Source: Neobacillus niacini
Lineage (GTDB): Bacteria; Bacillota; Bacilli; Bacillales; Cytobacillaceae
DNA: 64,000 nucleotides
Direction: 5' to 3'
NCBI RefSeq assembly: GCF_019749295.1
Contig: NZ_JACWFG010000008.1
Coordinates: 248,001-312,000, forward strand
Below the pieces are notes generated by a model. It made no database searches. It saw nothing but the letters and a program-made list of their open reading frames with translations, and was not told the origin of the DNA. Shown piece after piece: positions 15,343 through 24,883 of the stretch. Each line of letters opens with the position of its first letter. The first letter of the stretch is position 1. The position numbers and the translations under genes are program-made.

Positions 15343-16452
15343 ATGTCCAGGAATGAAGAAATTGGCATTTTAAAAGAAATTGCTGAACTCTTGAATGAAG
15401 GAACAGATTCCAAGACCGTTTTAGCGGGGGTATTAAAAAAACTTCTCCACCTGACCGGACTGCAAACAGGCTGGATTTTTTTAATAGATGAAAAGGGTGC
15501 ACATCAACTGGCTGCAAAAGAGGCTTTGCCGCAGGCACTGGCTCATAACGATAACCAAAGAATGTGTAAAGGTGATTGCTGGTGTGTGAGTCGATACAAC
15601 AGCGGTAAATTAAACAAGGCGGTCAACATTATCGAATGTCAGCGTATCGAGAATGTCATTCTTGAAAATGCAGGTGACACAGGCGGTTTGACCCATCATG
15701 CCACGGTGCCGTTAAGGGCTGGAAACGAGCGATTTGGATTGTTGAATGTTGGTTCACCAAATAAGACTCATTTTCAGAAAGACGAACTTGCACTGCTTGA
15801 GGCGGTAGCCTTTCAAATTGGAACAGCACTTAAGAGAATCAAATTAACGCAAAGAGAGCAGGAGACGGCTTTAATTTCTGAGAGAAATAGACTTGCAAGA
15901 GATCTGCATGATTCTGTGAATCAGTTGCTTTTCTCACTAAGCCTGACTGCTAGAGCGGGCAGAGAAATGACAGATAACGAAGAGGTCCAGCAAACCTTCT
16001 CCTATATACAAAATCTTGCCCAGGACGCACTCGGGGAGATGAGAGCGCTTATTTGGCAGTTAAAGCCACAAGGGCTGGAAAATGGAATCATTAGTGCATT
16101 AAGCAGCTATGCTGAAATGTTAGGTTTAACTATTGAGGTAAAACTTACGGGGATTTCGAGCTTTCCGGAAAAAGTGGAGGAAACACTGTGGAGAATTGGG
16201 CAGGAAGCGCTTGGAAATTGTAAAAAGCATTCACAAACAACAAATGTGTCACTATTTTTATACAGAAACAATGATTCCGTTACGATGACGATTCAAGACC
16301 TAGGATGTGGTTTCTACTATGATGAAAGTTTTGAACTGCCGTCGTTCGGATTAAAAAATATGAAGGCTAGAGCTGAAGCTTTAAATGGTACTTTTCTATT
16401 AAACAGCAAACCAGGAAGCGGAACAGAGATTGTGATACAAATTCCAATCTAG
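15343..16452 (+). CDS. GAF-domain sensor histidine kinase with cysteine motif
   Basis: A 369-residue cytosolic NarX/LiaS-class kinase with no membrane segment. An N-terminal GAF domain (about 1-165) holds four close cysteines, C75, C79, C81 and C99. The dimerisation/phosphoacceptor helix ERNRLARDLHDSVNQLLF (H189) and a C-terminal HATPase domain with DLGCGF and FGLKNMKARAEAL follow. The layout resembles B. subtilis YhcY and staphylococcal AirS, whose GAF domain senses redox through an iron-sulfur cluster; by analogy this kinase may sense oxygen or redox state. The start is the ATG at 15343 five bases after GGAGGAG; an upstream in-frame ATG at 15298 lacks a site. It pairs with the regulator 13 bp downstream. 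Confidence 0.88.
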   Translation: MSRNEEIGILKEIAELLNEGTDSKTVLAGVLKKLLHLTGLQTGWIFLIDEKGAHQLAAKEALPQALAHNDNQRMCKGDCWCVSRYNSGKLNKAVNIIECQRIENVILENAGDTGGLTHHATVPLRAGNERFGLLNVGSPNKTHFQKDELALLEAVAFQIGTALKRIKLTQREQETALISERNRLARDLHDSVNQLLFSLSLTARAGREMTDNEEVQQTFSYIQNLAQDALGEMRALIWQLKPQGLENGIISALSSYAEMLGLTIEVKLTGISSFPEKVEETLWRIGQEALGNCKKHSQTTNVSLFLYRNNDSVTMTIQDLGCGFYYDESFELPSFGLKNMKARAEALNGTFLLNSKPGSGTEIVIQIPI

Positions 16453-16465
16453 GGGGGGAGAAACA

Positions 16466-17110
16466 ATGGGGATTACTATATTAATCGCAGATGATCATCA
16501 TGTCGTAAGACGGGGGCTGGCCTTTTTTCTAAAAACGCAGCGAGATATTGAAATTATTGGGGAAGCGAGTAATGGTAAAGAAGCGGTGGAACTCGCACGA
16601 ACATTGAAACCTGAACTTATTCTTATGGATCTTGTGATGCCGGAAATGGACGGAATACAGGCAACCAAAATAATAAAAAGTGAAATGCCGGAAATAAAAA
16701 TTATGATGCTGACGAGTTTTTCTGACCAGGATCATGTTATACCTGCGTTAGAAGCAGGGGCATCGGGCTATCAATTAAAAGACATCGAGCCTGATGAGTT
16801 AATTCATTGTATTAAAAAAATAGTGAATGGCGAAAATCAGCTCCATCCAAAAGCCACTTCTCATTTGCTTGCTAATTTATCAAATAAAGATAAAAGTGAT
16901 GATAAAAGCCTAATCTCTGAGTTAACCAAAAGAGAGCTCGATGTTCTAAAGGAAATCGCTAGAGGAAAAAGCAATAAGGAAATTGCTTCAGCACTGTTCA
17001 TTACTGAAAAAACCGTAAAAACACATGTATCTAATCTGCTATCTAAGCTTGAATTAGCAGACCGTACCCAGGCCGCTCTTTTTGCGGTAAAGAATCAACT
17101 TGTAGAGTAA
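16466..17110 (+). CDS. NarL/LiaR-type response regulator
   Basis: A 214-residue regulator with a receiver domain (residues 1-120; phosphoacceptor D55 in LMDLVMPEMDG, switch Thr in MLTSFSD, Lys in QLKDIEPDE) and a C-terminal LuxR-type helix-turn-helix (about 150-205, LTKRELDVLKEIARGKSNKEIA). It is the partner of the GAF kinase immediately upstream and sits behind a strong GGGGGGGAG site. Targets are unknown. The nearest candidates are the SDR/QueA-like/VOC operon and its palindromic leader. Confidence 0.92.
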   Translation: MGITILIADDHHVVRRGLAFFLKTQRDIEIIGEASNGKEAVELARTLKPELILMDLVMPEMDGIQATKIIKSEMPEIKIMMLTSFSDQDHVIPALEAGASGYQLKDIEPDELIHCIKKIVNGENQLHPKATSHLLANLSNKDKSDDKSLISELTKRELDVLKEIARGKSNKEIASALFITEKTVKTHVSNLLSKLELADRTQAALFAVKNQLVE

Positions 17111-17112
17111 AT

Positions 17113-17141
17113 GGCGGCCGGAGGAGGCCGCTATTTCTTTT
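17113..17141 (+). terminator. Intrinsic terminator of the two-component system
   Basis: GCGGCC / GGCCGC arms with a 6-nt loop are followed by TATTTCTTTT directly after the regulator stop. Confidence 0.75.
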
Positions 17142-17243
17142 GACAGAAAATTTTTATTCTTTACCTGCACAGCTATCTTTTTCTAATCCTTTAAATTTAT
17201 ATGGTAGAATGGAATACATGAAACGCTGAGGGAGAGAAAGTGA

Positions 17244-17855
17244 TTGTACGAATTTTTTAAAGGAACCGTGGAGTTTGTTGGTCCTGAATATATTGTAATA
17301 GAAAATAATGGGATTGGTTATCAAATTTCAACTCCGAATCCGTTTATTTATTCTAGTAAAATAAATACTAATGTTACTGTTTATACCTATCATTACGTCC
17401 GTGAGGATTTAATGGCGTTATATGGTTTTGAGTCTAGAGAAGAGAAAAAGCTGTTTACTAAGTTATTAAATGTTTCGGGGATTGGCCCTAAGGGGGCTCT
17501 GGCCATCTTGGCTTCCGGTGAAGTACAGCAGGTTGTTTCAGCTATCGAAAATGAAGATGAAAGCTTCCTGATTAAGTTCCCAGGAGTCGGCAAGAAAACA
17601 GCTAGACAAATGATTCTCGATTTAAAAGGGAAATTACAGGATATCGTTCCGGATTATTTTCCTAATCTATTTAACAGTGACACAATACCAATGGCAGCAC
17701 AATCGACCAATACTGCTTTTGAAGAGGCGATCCTTGCCTTAAAGGCGCTGGGCTATTCAGACAAAGAAGTGAAAAAGATTTCACCTGAGTTAAGAAAAGA
17801 ACAGCTGTCAACCGACCAGTATATTAAAAAAGCCCTGCAGCGGCTTTTAAAATAA
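17244..17855 (+). CDS. ruvA: Holliday junction branch migration protein RuvA
   Basis: A 203-residue subunit that forms tetramers on Holliday junctions and loads RuvB. It has an N-terminal OB fold (about 1-63), tandem helix-hairpin-helix motifs ([13 protein letters not shown] and [19 protein letters not shown]) and a C-terminal RuvB-binding helix bundle (about 155-203). It starts at TTG 17244 behind GGGAGAG. The nearby GTG at 17240 is out of frame. It is followed 11 bp on by ruvB. Confidence 0.97.
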   Translation: MYEFFKGTVEFVGPEYIVIENNGIGYQISTPNPFIYSSKINTNVTVYTYHYVREDLMALYGFESREEKKLFTKLLNVSGIGPKGALAILASGEVQQVVSAIENEDESFLIKFPGVGKKTARQMILDLKGKLQDIVPDYFPNLFNSDTIPMAAQSTNTAFEEAILALKALGYSDKEVKKISPELRKEQLSTDQYIKKALQRLLK

Positions 17856-17866
17856 GGTGATTATTC

Positions 17867-18868
17867 ATGGATGAGAGAATTATTTCTAGTGAAGCAGACC
17901 AGAGCGAAATCTCCTTAGAGCAAAGCCTCAGGCCGCAAAACTTAAAACAATACATTGGTCAAGATCAAGTAAAAAAGAGTCTTGAAATATTTATTGAGGC
18001 TGCGAGACTCCGCAAGGAAACATTGGACCATGTTCTTCTATATGGACCGCCAGGGTTAGGAAAGACGACGCTTGCTGTTATTATTGCCAATGAAATGGGT
18101 GTGAACATCCGGACAACCTCTGGTCCTGCTATTGAAAGGCCAGGTGATTTAGCAGCTATTCTTACCGCACTCGAACCGGGTGACGTTTTGTTTATTGATG
18201 AAATCCACCGGCTGCCAAGACAAATTGAAGAGGTACTATATCCCGCCATGGAGGATTTTTGTCTGGATATAGTGATCGGCAAAGGACCGAGTGCACGTTC
18301 TGTGCGCCTGGACCTCCCGCCGTTTACGCTTGTGGGCGCTACAACTCGGGCAGGTTCATTATCCGCTCCGCTTCGTGACAGATTTGGAGTTTTGAGCAGA
18401 CTCGAGTATTATAAGGAAGACCAATTGAAAAATATCGTCCTGCGAACAGCGGATTTATTTGAAACTAAAATAGACGACCAATCTGCTGCTGAGATTGCCA
18501 GACGTGCAAGGGGAACCCCAAGAATAGCCAACCGTTTACTTCGCAGGGTAAGAGACTTTGCGCAGGTAAAAGGGAACGGTGAAATTGATATCACTTTAGC
18601 AAGGGAGTCTTTAGAGCTCTTGCAGGTAGATAAACTTGGGCTTGATCATATTGACCATAAGCTGTTAAAAGGAATCATTGAACGATTCCGCGGCGGACCG
18701 GTGGGCCTTGATACGATTGCGGCATCTATAGGAGAAGAATCAGAAACAATTGAAGATGTTTACGAACCGTATTTACTGCAAATTGGCTTTTTACAAAGAA
18801 CACCAAGAGGAAGAATGGTCACAGATTTAGTGTATCGCCATTTTGGCATGGAGCCGCCAAAACAGTAA
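17867..18868 (+). CDS. ruvB: Holliday junction helicase motor RuvB
   Basis: A 333-residue AAA+ ATPase that drives branch migration with RuvA. Walker [10 protein letters not shown] (about residue 60), Walker B FIDEIHR, sensor 1 LVGATTRAG, the arginine finger in PLRDRFG and the C-terminal winged helix ending [17 protein letters not shown] are all present. Length matches the family. The start ATG follows AAGGTGATT. Operon order ruvA-ruvB-queA-tgt-yajC is conserved in Bacillus. Confidence 0.98.
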   Translation: MDERIISSEADQSEISLEQSLRPQNLKQYIGQDQVKKSLEIFIEAARLRKETLDHVLLYGPPGLGKTTLAVIIANEMGVNIRTTSGPAIERPGDLAAILTALEPGDVLFIDEIHRLPRQIEEVLYPAMEDFCLDIVIGKGPSARSVRLDLPPFTLVGATTRAGSLSAPLRDRFGVLSRLEYYKEDQLKNIVLRTADLFETKIDDQSAAEIARRARGTPRIANRLLRRVRDFAQVKGNGEIDITLARESLELLQVDKLGLDHIDHKLLKGIIERFRGGPVGLDTIAASIGEESETIEDVYEPYLLQIGFLQRTPRGRMVTDLVYRHFGMEPPKQ

Positions 18869-18894
18869 TTTTTTGATAAGTAGGGATGTATTTT

Positions 18895-19923
18895 ATGAAG
18901 GTAGATTTATTTGATTTTCATTTGCCTGAAGAGCTGATTGCACAAGTTCCGCTGCAAAATCGGACTGACAGCAGGCTAATGGCAGTGAATAAGGAAACAG
19001 GCGAATTAAAGCATGATATTTTTAAAAATATTAGTGAATATCTGCGTGAAGGGGATTGCCTTGTCTTGAACGATACAAAGGTACTTCCTGCACGCCTTTT
19101 TGGTGTAAAAAAGGATACAGGTGCCAAGATTGAAGTATTATTACTTAAGCAGCTGGAAGGCGACCGGTGGGAAACGCTAGTAAAGCCTGCTAAGCGTATT
19201 AAAGAAGGCACAGAAATAGAGTTTGGCGACGGACTCCTGACTGCTGTTTGTACAGGGACCTCAGAGCATGGCGGACGAGTTTTGGAGTTTCATTATGAGG
19301 GCATTTTTTACGAGGTTCTTAATGAACTAGGTGAAATGCCATTGCCTCCTTATATTAAGGAACAGTTAGATGACAGAGATCGATATCAAACCGTTTATGC
19401 TCGTGAACCAGGTTCGGCAGCTGCCCCAACAGCAGGTCTTCATTTTACGGAAGAGCTGCTCAATGAGGTGAGAGAGAAAGGTGTTCATGTTGCGTTCATT
19501 ACGCTTCATGTTGGACTCGGGACGTTCAGGCCAGTAAGTGTTGATGATGTCCTAGAGCATGATATGCACTCAGAGTATTATATGATTACCGAAGGGACAG
19601 CACGTTTGCTCAATGAAGTGCGTCAAAATGGCGGAAGGATTATAACCGTTGGAACTACGTCAACCCGGACACTTGAAACCATCGCTTCTGACCAAAATGG
19701 TACCTTTATTGAAAGCAGCGGCTGGACTAAGATTTTTATTTATCCAGGATATGAATTTAAGGCCATCGATGGAATGATAACGAATTTCCATTTGCCTAAA
19801 TCAACTTTGATTATGCTTGTAAGTGCGTTAGCGGGAAGAGAAAATATTTTGCATGCCTATACTACCGCTGTAAATGAGCGTTATCGCTTTTTCAGCTTTG
19901 GCGATGCGATGCTCATCATCTAG
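18895..19923 (+). CDS. queA: S-adenosylmethionine:tRNA ribosyltransferase-isomerase QueA
   Basis: A 342-residue enzyme that transfers and isomerises the ribosyl group of AdoMet onto preQ1 in tRNA to give epoxyqueuosine. All typical motifs are present: [62 protein letters not shown] and [12 protein letters not shown]. The start at 18895 gives the standard N-terminus; an ATG at 18886 in frame would add three residues. It is paired with tgt downstream and contrasts with the divergent paralogue at 13844. Confidence 0.97.
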   Translation: MKVDLFDFHLPEELIAQVPLQNRTDSRLMAVNKETGELKHDIFKNISEYLREGDCLVLNDTKVLPARLFGVKKDTGAKIEVLLLKQLEGDRWETLVKPAKRIKEGTEIEFGDGLLTAVCTGTSEHGGRVLEFHYEGIFYEVLNELGEMPLPPYIKEQLDDRDRYQTVYAREPGSAAAPTAGLHFTEELLNEVREKGVHVAFITLHVGLGTFRPVSVDDVLEHDMHSEYYMITEGTARLLNEVRQNGGRIITVGTTSTRTLETIASDQNGTFIESSGWTKIFIYPGYEFKAIDGMITNFHLPKSTLIMLVSALAGRENILHAYTTAVNERYRFFSFGDAMLII

Positions 19924-19933
19924 GTTAACGTAA

Positions 19934-21091
<1,158 letters not shown>

Positions 21092-21119
21092 TAGATGATT
21101 ATTGAAAGGAGGGAAACAA

Positions 21120-21419
21120 ATGCAAGGACTTGGTTCAATCATTCCATTAATATTAATGTTTGTATTATTTTATTTCCTACTGATTCGTCCGCAGCAAAAA
21201 CGTACAAAAGCTGTACAACAGATGCAAAACGAATTGAAAAAAGGTGATAAAATTGTCACGATTGGCGGTTTACATGGTTTTGTTGATTCAATCGATGAAA
21301 GCAAAGTCGTGATTAAATGTGGAGACGGCAGCCGTCTAACATATGACCGTAATGCAATTCGTGAAGTAACTGAATCTGCAAAAACTGCTCCAGCAGCAGA
21401 AGTATCTTTAGACAAATAA
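21120..21419 (+). CDS. yajC: Preprotein translocase subunit YajC
   Basis: A 99-residue accessory Sec protein with one N-terminal membrane helix (about residues 4-24) followed by the typical LIRPQQKRTK cytosolic start and a small soluble domain. YajC associates with SecDF, which is encoded about 3.5 kb downstream. The ATG at 21120 is placed by AAAGGAGGG; an in-frame extension to 21102 overlaps that site and is rejected. It ends at a bidirectional terminator. Confidence 0.95.
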   Translation: MQGLGSIIPLILMFVLFYFLLIRPQQKRTKAVQQMQNELKKGDKIVTIGGLHGFVDSIDESKVVIKCGDGSRLTYDRNAIREVTESAKTAPAAEVSLDK

Positions 21420-21423
21420 GAAG

Positions 21424-21457
21424 AAAAAGGAAGCCAAAACACTGGCTTCCTTTTTCT
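21424..21457. terminator. Bidirectional terminator between yajC and yrzE
   Basis: AAAAAGGAAGCC / GGCTTCCTTTTT with an 8-nt loop has an A run and a T run on opposite sides, so it serves both convergent genes. Confidence 0.92.
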
Positions 21458-21920
21458 ATGCAGTTCTGGAGTTATTTGTTGAGATATTAACTCCTAGAAT
21501 TCCGCCCATCATGGCAATTAACGTATAACAAACATGGTAAATGACTTGTTCAATATCAAAAAGTCGATCATACCCTAAATATTGGGATAAAAAGACAATG
21601 AAGCTATAAATTAAGCCAGTTAATCCGCCGATTAACCAACCCTTTTGCTTGCGCTTCCCTCCCGATAAGAATCCTCCTCCAAACAGCGCTATAAAGGATA
21701 CAGCTGTTATAACGTATTGAAGTGAGTCTTCTCGTACAGAAGTGAATCTAAGAATGGATGCAAATATAACGCTGCTGACGATGACGAATAAGAAGATAAA
21801 AATTAACCCGTACAATATCGCTGTACCAAAGCTTTTTGATTCGATAATACTCTCCCCCTTTAGATGCCTTACCTTAAGTTTCAAACCTAAGATAAACAGA
21901 TTCTTTCCTAGTACAAGCAT
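21456..21920 (-). CDS. yrzE: TIGR04086-type membrane protein (YrzE)
   Basis: Small integral membrane protein of unknown function with four hydrophobic helices. Position between yajC and yrbG matches B. subtilis yrzE. Two starts are possible. ATG at 21920 behind GGAGAAAG gives 154 residues with a basic N-terminal extension. A shorter form beginning at SIIESKSF would have about 130 residues, closer to what I recall for the family; it is preceded by AAGGGGGAG but would need an ATT or ATC start codon. I list the ATG form. Confidence 0.75.
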   Translation of the reverse strand: MLVLGKNLFILGLKLKVRHLKGESIIESKSFGTAILYGLIFIFLFVIVSSVIFASILRFTSVREDSLQYVITAVSFIALFGGGFLSGGKRKQKGWLIGGLTGLIYSFIVFLSQYLGYDRLFDIEQVIYHVCYTLIAMMGGILGVNISTNNSRTA

Positions 21921-22046
21921 ATTCGTCTTTCTCCAAAGTAGAATTAAAACTTTAACAGTTTTTTAATCAATTGGGAGATTATTCCTTCATGGATTACTGC
22001 TAAAAGGCTAACAATAATCTAGACTGCAAGAAAAGGGGCGACAGTA

Positions 22047-22709
22047 GTGGAAATGTACATAACGATTGTAATAAGAACAGTAATGTTTTACATACTTATA
22101 CTCTTTATTTTCCGTGTAATGGGTAAAAGAGAAATTGGAGAACTAAGTATTCTAGATCTTGTGGTTTTTGTCATGATTGGTGAATTAGCTATTGTCGCAA
22201 TCGAAAATCCGAAGGTATCTTCCATTCATGTGGCTGTTCCTATGGTTTTATTAATGCTTATCCAAATAACGCTGGCCAAGTTTTCTTTAAAGAGTAAAAG
22301 GTTTCGTGATCTTGTTGACGGTAAGCCAACGATTATCATAAACCGTGGGAAAATTGATGAAGAGGCAATGAGGAAACAGCGATATAATTTTGACGATTTA
22401 CTCACTCAATTAAGAGAAAAAGACATAAGAAGCATCGCTGACGTTGAGTTTGCTATTTTGGAATCATCTGGAAGTTTATCTGTTATAGAAAGAATGAATA
22501 ATAGTGATGGTCAGCCTAAGGATGGGGATATTACCATTCCATTAATCATTGATGGCAATATCGAAGAAGAAAATTTAACACGAATCAACAAAACCAATCT
22601 ATGGCTAAGGCAGGAGTTAAAGAAAATGGGATATCGCGATGTAAAACAAATTTCCTTTTGCAGCTTTGAAAACGGCAAGTTTTTTGTGGATATTATGGAC
22701 GAGGAATAA
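22047..22709 (+). CDS. yrbG: DUF421/YetF-like membrane protein YrbG
   Basis: A 220-residue protein with three N-terminal membrane helices (about 5-85) and a soluble domain carrying DGKPTIIINRGKI and RYNFDDLLTQLRE, typical of the UPF0702/YetF family. Related YetF proteins are associated with spore germination protein complexes; this one's role is not established. It starts at GTG 22047 behind AAAGGGGCG, with an ATG at 22053 as alternative. Position matches B. subtilis yrbG. Confidence 0.85.
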   Translation: MEMYITIVIRTVMFYILILFIFRVMGKREIGELSILDLVVFVMIGELAIVAIENPKVSSIHVAVPMVLLMLIQITLAKFSLKSKRFRDLVDGKPTIIINRGKIDEEAMRKQRYNFDDLLTQLREKDIRSIADVEFAILESSGSLSVIERMNNSDGQPKDGDITIPLIIDGNIEEENLTRINKTNLWLRQELKKMGYRDVKQISFCSFENGKFFVDIMDEE

Positions 22710-22745
22710 AGAAGACACGCGCAGATGCGTGTCTTCTCGTTTTCT
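22710..22745. terminator. Bidirectional terminator between yrbG and spoVB
   Basis: Perfect AGAAGACACGC / GCGTGTCTTCT arms with a 6-nt loop lie between two convergent stops. Confidence 0.88.
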
Positions 22746-24297
22746 ATCGAATAGGTATTAAATTGCGGATAATCGGTATTCTTTGGAGTTCTTCTTTCTT
22801 AATCAGGCCAGCGAGTATTAATAAGAAAATGTAGAAGAAGCTCATACCCGAAGCAGCTGACATGACTCTTATCGCTAAATGCTCACCAAGAAGGATATGG
22901 TTGAACAACCAATAGCCGATCCATGCGGAGATTCCCATAATTACAGCACCTTTAAGATATTCGCGGACATGAAAGCTAAAAGAGATTTTCTTAAGTACAG
23001 TGGCAAAATGAAGCATGGTTACTAAGACGAATCCAACAATAATCCCTAAGGCCACTCCAGTTATCCCGAAGGCAGGCTGTGAAGCAAGTACGAAGATGAC
23101 CGCCGTTTTGATAACCGCTCCGATTAAACTATTGATCATAGCAGCTCTAGCCAGGTTAAGTGCTTGTAATACTGCCTGAAGCGGGCCCTGGTAATAATAA
23201 AATAAAAAGAATGGGGCCATGATGCGGATAAAGTAAGAGCCTTTTGTTGATCCATACATGAGCTCCATCAATGGGTCTGCCAGGACATAAAGGACAATGA
23301 CGGACAAACCGCCGCTTAAAAAAGCAAAACGTAATGCCTGCTGCAGCCGGTGCTCAATTAATTGATGGTTATTTTGTGAGTTGGCTTCACTAATGGCAGG
23401 GACAAGCGATGTTGCTAATGAGTATGTGATGAAGGATGGAAGCATTAATAACGGCATAGCAAAACCAGTCAGAGATCCGTATTGTTTAGTAGCTTCAATT
23501 GCGACTACACCAGCAATGGCTAAACTATGGGCAACCACGATTGGTTCAAAAAACCATGATACAGAACCTATCATTCGGCTTCCCATTGTTGGCAGGGCAA
23601 TCTCCATTAAGTCTTTGAAGGTTTTCTTGCCAGAATGGACAAATTGAAAGAATTTCTTTCGAAGCTTAAAACGCTTCTTTAATTTGAAGGCTGTCATTAA
23701 GTAGATTAGCGATACAACCTCACCAACAATAGCAGCAACCATAGCTGCAGCGGCTGCATATTCAATTCCATATGGAAGGAAAGCCCTCGTCATGACCGCA
23801 ATTAAGGTAATTCTAACAAGCTGTTCTAATATTTGTGAGATCGCAGAAGGGCGCATATTCTGCCGCCCTTGAAAATAGCCTCTCAAAACGGAAGAAACAG
23901 CGATAACGGGAACTACAGGTGCTATCGCAATTAAAGGATAAAACGTTCTTGGATCAGTAAAGAGAGTGGTAGAGAGAATCGGTGCTAATAAAATTAATGC
24001 TGGTGTAAAAATAAGTGAAAGTGAAATAGTTATGGCTAGAGAAACGACGAGAATCTTTTTTATTTCTTGATGGTTACCTTTTGCCTCAGCCTCGGCAATA
24101 TTTTTTGAAATGGCTACGGGCAGCCCCATTTGTGTTAGTGTCACAACAAGGATAAAAGTGGGAAAGGCCATCATATAAAGGCCGACACCTTCTTCACCAA
24201 TACTTCGAGCTATGACAATTCTGTTAATAAATCCAAGGACCCTTGTGATTAATCCTGCAATTAATAGGATAAAGGTCCCTTTTAAAAACTTCGACAT
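22744..24297 (-). CDS. spoVB: Stage V sporulation protein B, MOP-family flippase
   Basis: A 517-residue polytopic protein (about 14 helices) of the MVF/MurJ-like polysaccharide transporter family. In B. subtilis it is needed for spore cortex synthesis, presumably by moving lipid-linked precursors across the outer forespore membrane. Start chosen at 24297 (MSKFLKGTFILLIAGLITRVLGF) with AAGGTGGG upstream. A longer in-frame extension to 24375 is not family-like. It is divergent from comN. Confidence 0.95.
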   Translation of the reverse strand: MSKFLKGTFILLIAGLITRVLGFINRIVIARSIGEEGVGLYMMAFPTFILVVTLTQMGLPVAISKNIAEAEAKGNHQEIKKILVVSLAITISLSLIFTPALILLAPILSTTLFTDPRTFYPLIAIAPVVPVIAVSSVLRGYFQGRQNMRPSAISQILEQLVRITLIAVMTRAFLPYGIEYAAAAAMVAAIVGEVVSLIYLMTAFKLKKRFKLRKKFFQFVHSGKKTFKDLMEIALPTMGSRMIGSVSWFFEPIVVAHSLAIAGVVAIEATKQYGSLTGFAMPLLMLPSFITYSLATSLVPAISEANSQNNHQLIEHRLQQALRFAFLSGGLSVIVLYVLADPLMELMYGSTKGSYFIRIMAPFFLFYYYQGPLQAVLQALNLARAAMINSLIGAVIKTAVIFVLASQPAFGITGVALGIIVGFVLVTMLHFATVLKKISFSFHVREYLKGAVIMGISAWIGYWLFNHILLGEHLAIRVMSAASGMSFFYIFLLILAGLIKKEELQRIPIIRNLIPIR

Positions 24298-24433
24298 ACT
24301 ACTTCCCACCTTCTCAAAAAAGAAGAATTCATATACAATTAATCTATATGCATAAGGGTGGACAAAGCATGACAAGGTGTTATTAATTTTAGAGACAAAG
24401 AGAGGAACTTAAATGTTCCAAGGAGGCAGCATC

Positions 24434-24730
24434 ATGGAGAAAAACCATGCGTACAACCATTTTCGCACCGAGGTAAAACCAGCATTAGTAAGCAAGCTGG
24501 AGGAGTTTCGTCTCCTAGGTTATAACGAGGTTTCAGAAAGTGGGCTTTGGGGTTTTTTAACAAGAAAAAAGTGGAAGAAGGTTAAAGAAGATATTAGAAT
24601 TTATGAAATTATTGATGATGTCCTATGTGTTAAGGTCAGTGATTACATAAACTTTACCACGATTGATGCTTATAGAAACAATGAATTTAATCTAGAAGAT
24701 GAAAATGAAATGAAGGAGCTATTAAAATAA
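24434..24730 (+). CDS. comN: Post-transcriptional regulator ComN
   Basis: A 98-residue protein matching Bacillus ComN (YrzD) in length and in its LLGYNEVSESGLWGFLTRKKWKK and YEIIDDVLCVKVSDYINF segments. In B. subtilis, ComN controls comE operon mRNA and acts with DivIVA at the poles. The ATG at 24434 follows AAGGAGG. It lies directly upstream of secDF, but secDF has its own promoter. Confidence 0.9.
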   Translation: MEKNHAYNHFRTEVKPALVSKLEEFRLLGYNEVSESGLWGFLTRKKWKKVKEDIRIYEIIDDVLCVKVSDYINFTTIDAYRNNEFNLEDENEMKELLK

Positions 24731-24771
24731 ATACACCTCATTTTTCTTGTAAATCTCCTATCTAGAATAAA

Positions 24772-24800
24772 TTGACAGCATTTATAAACTATTTCATAAT
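24772..24800 (+). promoter_or_regulatory. Sigma-A promoter of secDF
   Basis: TTGACA (24772-24777) and CATAAT (24795-24800) are 17 bp apart, about 85 bp before the start codon. Confidence 0.78.
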
Positions 24801-24883
24801 GAAAGCAATGATTTTATTTATTTTTACATAAGGCTTTTTCGTTTTGAGTGCTTTGGTTAAGCCCTAAGGAGGAACAATACATA

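Noticed and set aside
17140-17168. TTGACA promoter of ruvA at 17140
   Set aside because: No acceptable -10 box at 16-18 bp spacing; the only TAGAAT-like box lies about 60 bp further on without a good -35.
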